The position numbers and the translations under genes are program-made. This document shows, piece by piece, positions 53,748 to 62,016 of a stretch of DNA of 64,000 nt. The notes under the pieces were generated by a model. That model searched no databases, was not told the DNA's origin, and saw only the letters and a program-made list of their open reading frames with translations. The DNA comes from Corynebacterium pygosceleis (lineage in GTDB: Bacteria > Actinomycetota > Actinomycetes > Mycobacteriales > Mycobacteriaceae). Within the stretch, counting starts at the first letter, position 1. Each line of letters starts with the position of its first letter. The stretch lies in NCBI RefSeq assembly GCF_016595275.2, contig NZ_JAENIQ020000001.1, positions 682,001 to 746,000 on the forward strand, read 5' to 3'.

Positions 53748-55472
53748 TCACTGCACCCGTGCGTGCGTGTCGACGCCGTCGGTGACCGCGGTGGCTTTGT
53801 CGAACTCGGCGTCGGTGATCGCAGGTGAAGCCATGGCGTCGCGCATGGCGCTGACGGAGGCGACGATGATCCAGACCGCGGCGACGAGGATGATGACGTC
53901 GAGGGTGAGCAGCATCCAGTTCCCGGAGCCGTAGAACGTCCCGAGCTGGATGACCAGCGCCCACACGGACACCGCCATGACGAACACCATGGGTATGAGC
54001 ACCATCCTGTAGGGGCGGCGCAGCCGGATCAGGATGATGCAGATGATGCAGAGTGTGAGGGCCGCCATGAGTTGATTCGTCGTACCGAACAGTGGCCAGA
54101 TCACCAGGCCCCCGGAGCCGTCGCCGCCGGAGGAGAAGGTCAGCGCGAGGGCCACGACCAGGACGGTGACGGTGGCCGTGATGTTCGACAGTTTCACACC
54201 GAGGTGTCCACCGATCTCCTGGACGACGAGACGCTGGAGCCGGACACCGGTGTCCATGGTGGTGGCCGCGAAGAGCACCGCCATGGTGGCGAGGATCGTC
54301 GCGGACAGGGAGGAGGGTAGGCCGAGTCCGGCGTGGATGATGCCGGAGCCGCCCTCGACGAAGGCGCCGACACCGCCCTTGCCGAAGGCGGAGTAGACCT
54401 CGCGCCACTGGGTAACCGTCTGGTATCCGGCGCAGGTCGCGATGATCGCTCCGAGCGCGAGGAGACCCTCGCCGACGGCACCGAAGTACCCCACGAAGCG
54501 TTCGTCGGTCTCCTTGTCGATCTGCTTGGACGAGGTACCGGAGGACACCAGGCCGTGGAAACCCGAGATCGCGCCGCAGGCGATGGTCACGAAGAGGAGC
54601 GGGACCATCGAGGGGGTCCCTTCGGGCAGTTGTGTGTTGAAGGTGGGGGCGACGAGGGTGGGAAGGGAGAGTGCGACGGATCCGTAGAGGATGATGAGAC
54701 CGACGAACAGCTGGAGACCGTTGATGTAGTCACGCGGCTGGAGGAGCACCCACACCGGGAGCAGGGAGGCGACGCCGGCGTAGAGGAAGAGGACGACGAT
54801 CCAGAAACCGTTCGGGTTCAGGCCGAGGATGGTCTCGGGAAGGGTGACGGGGAGTGAGTCGCCGACGAGCATCAGTGCGTAGAGGGTGACGACGCCGACG
54901 AGGGAGACCAGCGGCAGGTTCCATTTCAGGCGGTAGATGGCCTGGCCGATGAGGAGCGCGACGATGACCGCCCCCCAGGTGGGGATGACGGAGGTCGGCG
55001 TGCTGACGAGGAGTTTCGCGATGACCACGGCGAAGGCGGCGTTGACCATCAGCAGCAGGAGGAAGATGATGACGAGGAAGAGATTGCGTCCGTTTCTTCC
55101 GATGTACGTCCCCGAGAGGGTTCCGATGCTCTGGCCGCGATGTCGCGCGGACGCCCAGAGCGCACCGAAATCGTGCATTCCGGCGATGAAGACGGTTCCG
55201 ATGGTGACCCACAGGAATGCGGGTACCCATCCCCAGATCACGGCGATGGCGGGGCCGACGATGGGGGCGGCTCCGGCCACGGAGGTGAAGTGGTGTCCCC
55301 AGAGCACGTACCGGTTGGTGGGGACGTAGTCGACGCCGTCCTCCAGGGTGTGTGCGGGGGTGCGGAAGGAGGCGTTCAGTCTGTAGATCCGTGACCCCAG
55401 GTATTTGGAGTAGAGGAAGTATCCGCCGAGCATTATGGCGACGCCGATGAGTGCGAGGACGAGTGCGTTCAT
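53748..55472 (-). CDS. cstA: Carbon starvation protein CstA (pyruvate/peptide transporter family)
   Basis: 574 aa with about sixteen hydrophobic segments and CstA signatures: GHHFTSVAGAAPIVGPAIA, the DFGALWASARHRGQSIG block, and SSGTSSKQID. CstA of E. coli imports pyruvate. The ATG at 55472 follows GGAAAGAAAAGG; an upstream ATG only adds 14 polar residues. First gene of cstA - CC-star - arsA. Regulation by the carbon source is likely by analogy; I did not find a GlxR site by eye. Confidence 0.95.
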   Translation of the reverse strand: MNALVLALIGVAIMLGGYFLYSKYLGSRIYRLNASFRTPAHTLEDGVDYVPTNRYVLWGHHFTSVAGAAPIVGPAIAVIWGWVPAFLWVTIGTVFIAGMHDFGALWASARHRGQSIGTLSGTYIGRNGRNLFLVIIFLLLLMVNAAFAVVIAKLLVSTPTSVIPTWGAVIVALLIGQAIYRLKWNLPLVSLVGVVTLYALMLVGDSLPVTLPETILGLNPNGFWIVVLFLYAGVASLLPVWVLLQPRDYINGLQLFVGLIILYGSVALSLPTLVAPTFNTQLPEGTPSMVPLLFVTIACGAISGFHGLVSSGTSSKQIDKETDERFVGYFGAVGEGLLALGAIIATCAGYQTVTQWREVYSAFGKGGVGAFVEGGSGIIHAGLGLPSSLSATILATMAVLFAATTMDTGVRLQRLVVQEIGGHLGVKLSNITATVTVLVVALALTFSSGGDGSGGLVIWPLFGTTNQLMAALTLCIICIILIRLRRPYRMVLIPMVFVMAVSVWALVIQLGTFYGSGNWMLLTLDVIILVAAVWIIVASVSAMRDAMASPAITDAEFDKATAVTDGVDTHARVQ

Positions 55473-55686
55473 GGTGGAGGCCTTTTCTTTCCGGTGCGGT
55501 TGTGCCCGGGGCACGGCCGTATGGCGGATTGTGAGGGAGAATACCCCCGGAGAGTAGGGTGCATTAGATCATATGTATCCGTCGGGGGACAGGGCTCTCC
55601 GGAAAAACCACGGCTCGGGGGTGATGTGACGGGGTTACCTGGACCCCTCCACGGTTCGTTCGGGGGCAGAATCGGGGTGTTCCCGT

Positions 55687-56502
55687 TCAGTTCCCGCCCT
55701 GGCAGCGGGGGCACCAGAAGAGGTTCCGTCCCTCCAGGACGGTGGTCTCCACGGGGGTCGTGCAGATGTGGCAGGGCTGTGCCGCACGTCGGTAGACGTA
55801 GACCTCTCCCCCGTGGTCGTCCTCGCGGGGTTCGCGGTGCATGGCCTCGGGTGTGTGTTCCGGTCGCACCGTGTCGATCCGGCCGGCCCGGACACCATCG
55901 GCCATGAGTGTGACCAGCTCGTCCCAGATGGCGTCGAAGTCGCTCCTGTCCAGGGCCTGGCCCGGTGTCCGGGGGTCGAGGCCGAGCCGGAAGAGCACCT
56001 CGGCCCGGTAGATGTTGCCGACACCCGCGAAGAGTTTCTGGTCCATCATCAGGGCCCCGATGGATTTTCCGGACCTGTGCACCCGGGTCCAGATCGGGTC
56101 GGGGTCGGCGTCGGGGCGTAGTGGGTCAGCACCAAGCTTCGCGACGGCTGCGTCACGCTCGGCGTCGGTGATGAGGCGGCACCACTGGGGGCCCCGGAGA
56201 TCCGCTGCGGTGATCCGGTCGGTGATCCGGAGCCTCACCTGGCCGGTCGGAGCCGCGTACGGGGTGAAACCCAGTCCACCGATGAGTCCGAGGTGGATGT
56301 GGATGATGTGTTCGGGATGATCGTGTTCCACATCGATGAACAGTTGTTTCCCCCAGGCTTCCGCGAGGGTGATGCGGTGTCCGTCGAGGTGTGAGGCCTC
56401 CGTGCTGAAGCGGCCCTGGGGTGAGGAGAATTCGAGTTCCCGGTCGTCGAACGTGGTGGTGAGGCGCTCGGCGAGGCGGTGGATCACATGACCTTCGGGC
56501 AT
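55687..56502 (-). CDS. nei: Fpg/Nei-family DNA glycosylase (Nei2-like)
   Basis: 271 aa. Starts MPEGHVIH, with Pro-2 as the catalytic amine and Glu-3; VGNIYRAEVLF is the helix-two-turn-helix region, and the end carries the zinc finger C-x2-C...C-x2-C (CHICTTP, CPRCQ). Removes oxidised pyrimidines and some purines and cleaves the strand. Actinobacterial Nei2 type judged from PEGH rather than PELP. Confidence 0.93.
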   Translation of the reverse strand: MPEGHVIHRLAERLTTTFDDRELEFSSPQGRFSTEASHLDGHRITLAEAWGKQLFIDVEHDHPEHIIHIHLGLIGGLGFTPYAAPTGQVRLRITDRITAADLRGPQWCRLITDAERDAAVAKLGADPLRPDADPDPIWTRVHRSGKSIGALMMDQKLFAGVGNIYRAEVLFRLGLDPRTPGQALDRSDFDAIWDELVTLMADGVRAGRIDTVRPEHTPEAMHREPREDDHGGEVYVYRRAAQPCHICTTPVETTVLEGRNLFWCPRCQGGN

Positions 56503-56608
56503 CGGTTCCTGTTTCTCTGTTCGGGTGGTCGTCAGGCGGTTCGGGTGTGGCGGCGTCCGGACGGGATCATCTGTCAGAAGTGCCTTTTCAAAAAATTGAA
56601 TCTACCCA

Positions 56609-56926
56609 TCATGGGGTGTTTAAAGATGACGGGATCAAATTGTCTGTGTCACCCATTTTTTCTTCGGGTGCGCTGATCCGCGAACACGCAGAGACGATCA
56701 GGGCGCACAGCGTCACGATGACGGCGAAGACGATCAGCCTCCGGGCCAGCATCCACAGTAAGAGTGTGAAGAAGGCCGTCGCGCTGAGCCACAGGACGGC
56801 CCGGAGACGGGGCGCGGTCGGCAGCATCGGATGCGTGGACGGGGTCCGGTACTCGAGCAGGCACCGGTACCCCGCGAGCACCGCACCGGCGATCAGGACC
56901 ACCATGGGGGGCAGCAGAGAGTCCAT
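56609..56926 (-). CDS. Small membrane protein
   Basis: 105 aa: one helix at about 3-21, two more at about 42-62 and 65-85, and a polar tail that is noticeably AT-rich in its coding. TAGGGT sits six bases before the ATG, which predicts a leaderless message. No family recognised. Lies 17 bp downstream of the siderophore-interacting protein gene on the same strand, but its own -10 suggests separate transcription. Confidence 0.7.
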   Translation of the reverse strand: MDSLLPPMVVLIAGAVLAGYRCLLEYRTPSTHPMLPTAPRLRAVLWLSATAFFTLLLWMLARRLIVFAVIVTLCALIVSACSRISAPEEKMGDTDNLIPSSLNTP

Positions 56927-56943
56927 ACGCCGACCCTACCGAA

Positions 56944-57813
56944 TCACCCGCGTTCCTTACCCAGGCGCCAGTACCCGGAGAAGAAGATCTTCTTCCGGTC
57001 CATCCCCCGGCTCTTCGTCAGATGACGGCGCAGTGACGTGGCGATGGATTGTTCTCCGCAAATCCACGCGTAACTGAGTGCGTCAACGTCGACGGGGAGT
57101 GCGTCGATGGCCGAGATTCCCGCCTGCGGGGCGTCCTCGATAGGTTCACGGAGTCGGGTGCACGAGGCGATTCCGGCCACGACACCGTCCAGTCCGGGGT
57201 CCAGGAGGTCGTCGGATTCCGCGAAGATGATCGCGTGGGTCCGTGCCCGCGCCTCCCTGTCGAGTGACTCGATGATCGCCGACAGTGCGGGAACGGCGGT
57301 CTCATCGGCGATGAGAAGTTGGGGTCCCTCCGGTAACCGGTAGGCGGCGGAGAGGAACCGGACCCCGACCTCCTCCCCTCCGGTCACGGTGCACGCCCAG
57401 AGTGAACCGGGCCCGGAATCCCCGTGGGTGACGATGTCGATGACCATTTCGCCGGCGTCGGGCCGCAGTTCCCGGATTGTGTAGTAGCGCATCGAGGGCC
57501 GGATGTCCTCGTCGAGGGCGGCGAGGGCCGCACGTGGGTTGAGGACCGTGGGGTCGGGCATGACCAGATGTTTCCCCGGCTGCGGCATGATGAGTGCGAC
57601 GTATTCGTCGGGGCCGGCGCCGGTGAGTCCCCTGAACTCCGGTGCGGCGAGCGTGATCCGTCTGAGCCGCGCCGCCGGCGATGCGGTGGATGTGACCGTG
57701 GCCCGGATGAGTTCCTCACGGATCCTCGGGTCGGGCGGCATCGCCATGGTACGGCGCATCACCGTCGACATGACCTTCATGCCCGTCAGGTAGAGGGTGT
57801 TCTTCCATGACAT
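56944..57813 (-). CDS. Siderophore-interacting FAD-binding protein (ferric-siderophore reductase, SIP family)
   Basis: 289 aa with the ViuB/SIP layout: RYYTIRELRP (FAD-binding R-x-Y-T/S), HGDSGPGSLWA (NAD/flavin site) and the C-terminal WICGEQ...RRHL...R...FFSGYWRLG. Releases iron from imported ferric siderophores in the cytoplasm. It has a DtxR-like box 53-71 bp upstream and no linked transporter, so it may serve the ABC importer encoded at 32-39 kb. GAAAGG precedes the ATG. Confidence 0.93.
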   Translation of the reverse strand: MSWKNTLYLTGMKVMSTVMRRTMAMPPDPRIREELIRATVTSTASPAARLRRITLAAPEFRGLTGAGPDEYVALIMPQPGKHLVMPDPTVLNPRAALAALDEDIRPSMRYYTIRELRPDAGEMVIDIVTHGDSGPGSLWACTVTGGEEVGVRFLSAAYRLPEGPQLLIADETAVPALSAIIESLDREARARTHAIIFAESDDLLDPGLDGVVAGIASCTRLREPIEDAPQAGISAIDALPVDVDALSYAWICGEQSIATSLRRHLTKSRGMDRKKIFFSGYWRLGKERG

Positions 57814-57865
57814 GGTGGTCGGGGCCTTTCTCGTCGGCGGAGGTGTTGACCCGGATGACCCGGGG

Positions 57866-57884
57866 TAAGCACAGGCTAACCCAT
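57866..57884 (-). promoter_or_regulatory. DtxR-like box upstream of the siderophore-interacting protein gene
   Basis: Plus strand TAAGCACAGGCTAACCCAT. The right half GGCTAACC is perfect and the left half keeps TAAG...A; about 14 of 19 positions fit the DtxR consensus. It lies in the divergent gap with trhO. Confidence 0.65.
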
Positions 57885-57967
57885 GGGCGGAAAAATGCGC
57901 AGGGGTGCGGGTCCCGCTTCCCGCGGGATCGGGTCGGGGTGCGTGGGTGGGGGCGCGGACACCCGAC

Positions 57968-57981
57968 TAGACTTCCCCACC
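57968..57981 (+). promoter_or_regulatory. -10 element for leaderless trhO transcript
   Basis: TAGACT, then eight bases, then GTG 57982. No ribosome-binding site upstream of that GTG. Confidence 0.6.
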
Positions 57982-58893
57982 GTGGCCATCAGCAAGATTC
58001 TCCTCTACTACCGTTTCACCCCGATCACCGACCCTACGGCGGTGATGCTGTGGCAGCGCACCCTCTGTGAGTCGCTGGGACTGACCGGTCGGATCCTGAT
58101 CTCCCGGCACGGTATCAACGGTACGGTCGGCGGTGAGCTCCCGTCGGTCAAACGGTATATCCGGGCGACCCGCGCCTATCCGGGCTTCCGGGACATGGAG
58201 TTCAAGTTCTCCGAGGGGTCCGCCGCCGATTTCCCGAGACTGAGTGTGAAGGTCCGTGAGGAACTCGTCGCCTTCGGCGTGCCGGGGGACATCGACGTCG
58301 ACGACAACGGTGTCGTCGGTGGGGGCGTGCACCTGAAACCGGAGGAGGTCAACGAACTCGTCGACACCCGCGGTGACGAGGTCGTGTTCTTCGACGGACG
58401 TAATGCGATGGAGGCCGGTATCGGTCGGTTCCGGGACGCGGTCGTTCCGGATGTCGAGACGACCCACGACTTCATCGACGAGATAGAGTCCGGCAAGTAC
58501 GACGACCTCAAGGATCGTCCGGTGGTGACCTACTGCACCGGTGGCGTGCGCTGCGAGGTGCTCAGTGCGTTGCTGAGGAAGAGGGGTTTCCGGGAGGTCT
58601 ATCAGATCGACGGAGGTATCGTCCGGTACGGGGAGACCTACGGGAATGACGGTCTCTGGGAAGGTTCGCTCTACGTCTTCGACCGGCGCATGCACATGGA
58701 GTTCGGGGACGCGACGGACCACAACTTCGTGCAGATCGGCCGGTGCATCCACTGCGCCGAGGGAACGAACACCTACCGCAACTGCGCCAAAGGTCAGTGC
58801 CGGCGCCAGGTCCTCATCTGTGACGGCTGCGCCGGCACGGAGGCGGGGTCGTACTGCACGGGGTGTCGGTCCACGGTGTCCGTCGACGTCTGA
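57982..58893 (+). CDS. trhO: tRNA uridine(34) hydroxylase TrhO (rhodanese-like)
   Basis: 303 aa. N-terminal acylphosphatase-like domain, then a rhodanese domain with active-site loop YCTGGVRCE, and a C-terminal Cys-rich region ([20 protein letters not shown]). Enzymes of this family hydroxylate U34 of tRNA using oxygen. GTG 57982 gives the family start [12 protein letters not shown]; the longer ATG frame at 57883 lies upstream of the TAGACT box. Confidence 0.93.
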   Translation: MAISKILLYYRFTPITDPTAVMLWQRTLCESLGLTGRILISRHGINGTVGGELPSVKRYIRATRAYPGFRDMEFKFSEGSAADFPRLSVKVREELVAFGVPGDIDVDDNGVVGGGVHLKPEEVNELVDTRGDEVVFFDGRNAMEAGIGRFRDAVVPDVETTHDFIDEIESGKYDDLKDRPVVTYCTGGVRCEVLSALLRKRGFREVYQIDGGIVRYGETYGNDGLWEGSLYVFDRRMHMEFGDATDHNFVQIGRCIHCAEGTNTYRNCAKGQCRRQVLICDGCAGTEAGSYCTGCRSTVSVDV

Positions 58894-58962
58894 TCGGCGA
58901 GTGGGCTGCATCTCCACTTCCCCCGCTGCGGTGTGGTCCGGTTCGGGAGTAGGTTGGGGAAC

Positions 58963-59262
58963 ATGAGCATCGTCAAGATCAACGCAATCACCGTTCCCGA
59001 CGGTCAGGGGCCCGAGCTGGAGAAGCGCTTCGAGACGCGGAAACACACGGTCGACAGTTCCCCCGGATTCGAGGGGTTCCAGCTGTTGCGCCCGGTCGCT
59101 GGTGAGGACCGCTACTTCGTGGTCACCCGGTGGGCGGATGAGGAGTCCTACGTCGCCTGGCGTGACGGTGACGCCCGTAAGGCGCACGCCGGCGAGAAGA
59201 AGCAGCCGGTGGCGACGGGGGCCGAGCTACTCGAATTCGAGATCGCACTCGAATCGGAGTAG
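58963..59262 (+). CDS. mhuD: MhuD-type heme-degrading monooxygenase
   Basis: 99 aa, small ferredoxin-like (ABM/IsdG) fold, strikingly similar to mycobacterial MhuD: VKINAI, PGFEGFQLLRPV, RYFVVTRW and PVATGAELLEFE. MhuD catalytic positions Asn7, Trp66 and His75 are all present at the same numbers. MhuD converts heme to mycobilin without releasing CO, setting iron free. TAGGTT lies seven bases before the ATG, so probably leaderless, though GGGGA could also serve as a ribosome site. Corynebacteria usually rely on HmuO for this step. Confidence 0.9.
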   Translation: MSIVKINAITVPDGQGPELEKRFETRKHTVDSSPGFEGFQLLRPVAGEDRYFVVTRWADEESYVAWRDGDARKAHAGEKKQPVATGAELLEFEIALESE

Positions 59263-59266
59263 TCCG

Positions 59267-59764
59267 TCAGGACGATCCGATGACGGCCATGGTGCCGACA
59301 CTGGTGATCCACCCGAGGGTGAAGAGCATCAGCGGCCAGAGTGCCGCGAGCCACGGTCGCCAGCGTTCGTAGCGTGCCCAACGCCGGTAGGTGATCCAGG
59401 CGGCACCGAGGGTTCCGCCGGTCGCGACGATTCCCGGGATCACCGGGAAGAGGATCTCGTGGGTGCGTGTGCAGATCCAGTCCGCTGTCCCCGCGTCACA
59501 CAGCGGTCCCCCCTGCGTGCGTGAGATCGTCGCCACGACGAACGCCGTGAGAAAGGTCAGTACCGGGACCGTGAAACCGTAGATGATCGCCTGCCGGGTC
59601 GACGTGTTGTTGCGTTCGAGCCGAAGCAGTGGATCAGCCTCGTAGTCCAGATCGGAGGAGCCCCGTCGCGGGGCCTGGTCCAGGACCGGATCGACGTGGA
59701 TGCGTCGGCTGGCGTTGTCCTCGGCCCGGTCTCCGGGTGCGGTGTCGCTCACTGGTGTACCCAT
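59267..59764 (-). CDS. Uncharacterised membrane protein (165 aa)
   Basis: Disordered N-terminal tail (1-55), then three hydrophobic segments (about 60-80, 103-123 and 137-158) with a loop containing two Cys (PLCDAGTADWICT). No family recognised. Converges with mhuD, four bases apart. The ATG has GGAAAG immediately adjacent; an in-frame GTG four codons later has better spacing. Confidence 0.75.
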   Translation of the reverse strand: MGTPVSDTAPGDRAEDNASRRIHVDPVLDQAPRRGSSDLDYEADPLLRLERNNTSTRQAIIYGFTVPVLTFLTAFVVATISRTQGGPLCDAGTADWICTRTHEILFPVIPGIVATGGTLGAAWITYRRWARYERWRPWLAALWPLMLFTLGWITSVGTMAVIGSS

Positions 59765-59846
59765 CTTTCCGGGTCGTCTGCTCGGTCACCTCCGACGATA
59801 GTCCCTGTCGGTGTGGCTCGTCCCTCCAGTGGCGCCACGGGTGGTG

Positions 59847-60791
59847 TCACTGCCCATGTGCCGGTTGGATGATCGCCGGTACCCGGGAGTGGCGGAGGAT
59901 CTCGTTCGTGCTCGATCCGATGAACACCCGTTCGAGTGAACCCATGAGGGCGGATCCGAGATAGAGCAGGTCCCCCTTCTTCCACTTCACCGACTCGACG
60001 GCTCCCGACCATCCCCAGCCGGATCCGATCTCCGTGTCGACGCTGATCTCCGGATGCCTGTCGAGGGCGGCGTCCCGCGCCTGGTCCAGTACCGCGAGGG
60101 TGTGCTCACGCCATTCGACGAGGATCTCCGACTCCAGGTCGGTCGTGCTCTTCACCGGGGAATCGGCGATCCCCTGCGGTGCGAAGGACACGATGCGCAG
60201 CGGTACAGCCCAGCGGGAGGCGAGATCGGCGGCGTCGTTGAGGAAACTGCGGTCGTTCTCGGAGTCGATGAACGCGCAGTTGATTCGGGTAACCCCGTGG
60301 CGGGAGAGTTTCGGTGCGCGGGGTGTGAGCCCCAGGGGACGGGGTGATGAGTGCAGCAGTGCGTCGGCGGTGGAACCGGCCATGAAACGCCGTTTCGGGG
60401 CGGATCCGTGGGATCCGAGGAGAACGACATCGGCGTCGAAGTCATCGGCTGCCTGCGTCAGTAGCGCCGTCTCCGAGGGGCCGTCCGCGAAGACGGACAC
60501 CGTCTCGTCCCACATTGAGTCGGGGAGGCCTGCGGAGGTCAGTGCCCTGCGGACCCGGGATTCACAGGCGGCGGCCTCCTTCTTGCGCCATTTCTTGTAT
60601 TTTCCGCCGAGTCGGCTCAGTGAGGATGAGGGCCAGGGGCGGGTGAAAACGGTGACGGCCCTGACCCGGACAGGCGTGGTCCGGGCCAGCCACGCGGCGA
60701 ACTCCACCGCTTCGGCTCCCGAGTCATCGGGACGCCACGCGACGAGAACGCGGATCGGCGGGTTCTCCCCCGGTGCGGCGTTCGTCGGCAT
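59847..60791 (-). CDS. Universal stress protein, tandem UspA domains
   Basis: 314 aa. Two Usp domains (about 13-155 and 165-312). The first has the ATP-binding GSHGSAPKRRFMAGSTAD loop; the second GSALMGSLERVFIGSSTNEIL. Tandem Usp proteins are common in actinobacteria and act in hypoxia, starvation or stress control. AGGAACC upstream of the ATG. Monocistronic by appearance. Confidence 0.92.
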   Translation of the reverse strand: MPTNAAPGENPPIRVLVAWRPDDSGAEAVEFAAWLARTTPVRVRAVTVFTRPWPSSSLSRLGGKYKKWRKKEAAACESRVRRALTSAGLPDSMWDETVSVFADGPSETALLTQAADDFDADVVLLGSHGSAPKRRFMAGSTADALLHSSPRPLGLTPRAPKLSRHGVTRINCAFIDSENDRSFLNDAADLASRWAVPLRIVSFAPQGIADSPVKSTTDLESEILVEWREHTLAVLDQARDAALDRHPEISVDTEIGSGWGWSGAVESVKWKKGDLLYLGSALMGSLERVFIGSSTNEILRHSRVPAIIQPAHGQ

Positions 60792-60903
60792 ACGTTGTCT
60801 CGGTTCCTGTCGGCGGGCTGTGGTGACGGTGCCATGATGACACGGTGGTGCGGGGTGTCACAGCTGCGGCAACCGTGTCGAGGGGGCCGGGGGTCGTGGA
60901 GGG

Positions 60904-61356
60904 TCAGGCGTTCTTCTGGTTGGCTGAGTAGCGTTCCGCCAACTCCGTGATGACGGGGATGATCTGTTCGGCGATCTCGAGCTTCTCCGGGCTCAGGGAC
61001 GACAGCATCTCCGCGAGGTAGGTGGTGCGCTCATCCCCGACGCGCTTGAGCTCGGTCCGGCCGAGCTCGGTGAGCTGGACACGGACACCACGACGGTCGC
61101 TCGTGTCACGGATACGTTCCACCATGCCCCGGTGCTCCAGCTGGTGCAGGGCGTTGGAGGCGGTGGGCATTCTGATTCCCTCCTGGCGTGCGACCTCACT
61201 GATCCGTGAGGCCCCGTGTTCGGCGAGTCGCGTCAGAATCGTCAGCTGCGGGCCAGTCAGATCGGACTGCTCTGCCATGCGGAAGTAGGTCACGTAGAGC
61301 TTGGTCATTGCCGGTCGGATCTGGGCGGCGATATCCATCGGGGTTGCAGCAGTCAT
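60904..61356 (-). CDS. MarR-family transcriptional regulator
   Basis: 150 aa: winged helix with RISEVARQEGIRMPTASNALHQLEHRGMV and the wing RDTSDRRGVRVQLTE, the usual MarR signature. Dimerisation helices at both ends. TAAGAT lies six bases before the ATG, so the transcript is probably leaderless. Targets unknown; possibly itself and the DUF5318/ponA side through the inverted repeat in the gap. Confidence 0.92.
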   Translation of the reverse strand: MTAATPMDIAAQIRPAMTKLYVTYFRMAEQSDLTGPQLTILTRLAEHGASRISEVARQEGIRMPTASNALHQLEHRGMVERIRDTSDRRGVRVQLTELGRTELKRVGDERTTYLAEMLSSLSPEKLEIAEQIIPVITELAERYSANQKNA

Positions 61357-61393
61357 ATTTCAATCTTAACTGCATGTTGTGACGGCTGTGCAA
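61357..61393 (-). promoter_or_regulatory. Promoter of the MarR gene
   Basis: -10 TAAGAT (61368-61363), six bases from ATG, with TTGCAC (61393-61388) 19 bp upstream. The rest of the 239-bp gap to 61596 holds the inverted repeat at 61475 and the DUF5318 promoter. Confidence 0.55.
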
Positions 61394-61474
61394 CCCGGAT
61401 TTAACCGCCCTACGCTGCGGTGTCCCCGCAAAAGACCTGTCCGTGCTGGTCCCGGGCCTTAGTGTGCGCTAAAA

Positions 61475-61488
61475 GTTAATTCATTAAC
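61475..61488. promoter_or_regulatory. Inverted repeat GTTAAT-TC-ATTAAC between MarR and DUF5318 genes
   Basis: Perfect 6-bp arms with a 2-bp spacer in an AT-rich island (AAAAGTTAATTCATTAACAA), the size and AT content of a MarR operator. It lies about 120 bp from both gene starts. Confidence 0.4.
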
Positions 61489-61583
61489 AAAAGTAGCCTT
61501 CGTCGCCGACGTCGGATTTCCGGGGAGTCGGGGCCGGTTCAGTGGCGCGGCGGGTTCCCCGTCGTACCTCGGACGGACGTGGA

Positions 61584-61595
61584 TAGACTGGCCTG
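61584..61595 (+). promoter_or_regulatory. -10 element for leaderless DUF5318 transcript
   Basis: TAGACT, six bases, then GTG 61596. No Shine-Dalgarno. Confidence 0.6.
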
Positions 61596-61955
61596 GTGGT
61601 CAGGTATTCCGGAGAGGTCAGTCACCAGTGGGCGCGTCGTCGTCTCCTGGCGGACTGGCGGGCCGGAAAGGTGGCCCGGGACACGGTGTGTGACGGGGAT
61701 TTCCGCCTGTTGGCGGCCTCCCGGTTCCACGGGCGGCGGATCGAACGGCACTGTCCCATTTGTGACGGTGATGATCTCCGCGTCGTTCTGTGGATATTTG
61801 GCGACTCATTAGGGAAGATGTCCTCTAGCGCCCGTAGCGTGGAGGAGATAGAGCGTTTCGCTGACGCAGGCCGGGAGTTCACGGTGCACACCGTCGAGGT
61901 CTGTCCCGACTGCCACTGGAACCACCTGCTCAGCGCCCGGGAGGTCGGACCGTGA
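61596..61955 (+). CDS. DUF5318-family zinc-ribbon protein upstream of ponA
   Basis: 119 aa with two Cys pairs (RHCPICDGDD and VCPDCHWNH) that make a likely zinc ribbon, in the family found directly before ponA1 in mycobacteria (Rv0049). Function unknown; conserved linkage suggests a part in peptidoglycan synthesis or its control. Leaderless start after TAGACT. Confidence 0.88.
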   Translation: MVRYSGEVSHQWARRRLLADWRAGKVARDTVCDGDFRLLAASRFHGRRIERHCPICDGDDLRVVLWIFGDSLGKMSSSARSVEEIERFADAGREFTVHTVEVCPDCHWNHLLSAREVGP

Positions 61956-62016
61956 ACCGACCGTTGCCCGTGGCACGTGAAACCGACAGAGACAATCCGA
62001 TGGAGTGGACACAAAG

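Noticed and set aside
61969..61984. CACGTGAAAC near the end of the DUF5318 gene as another parS
   Set aside because: Four mismatches to the 16-mer, all but one on the left arm; below the level of the other sites.
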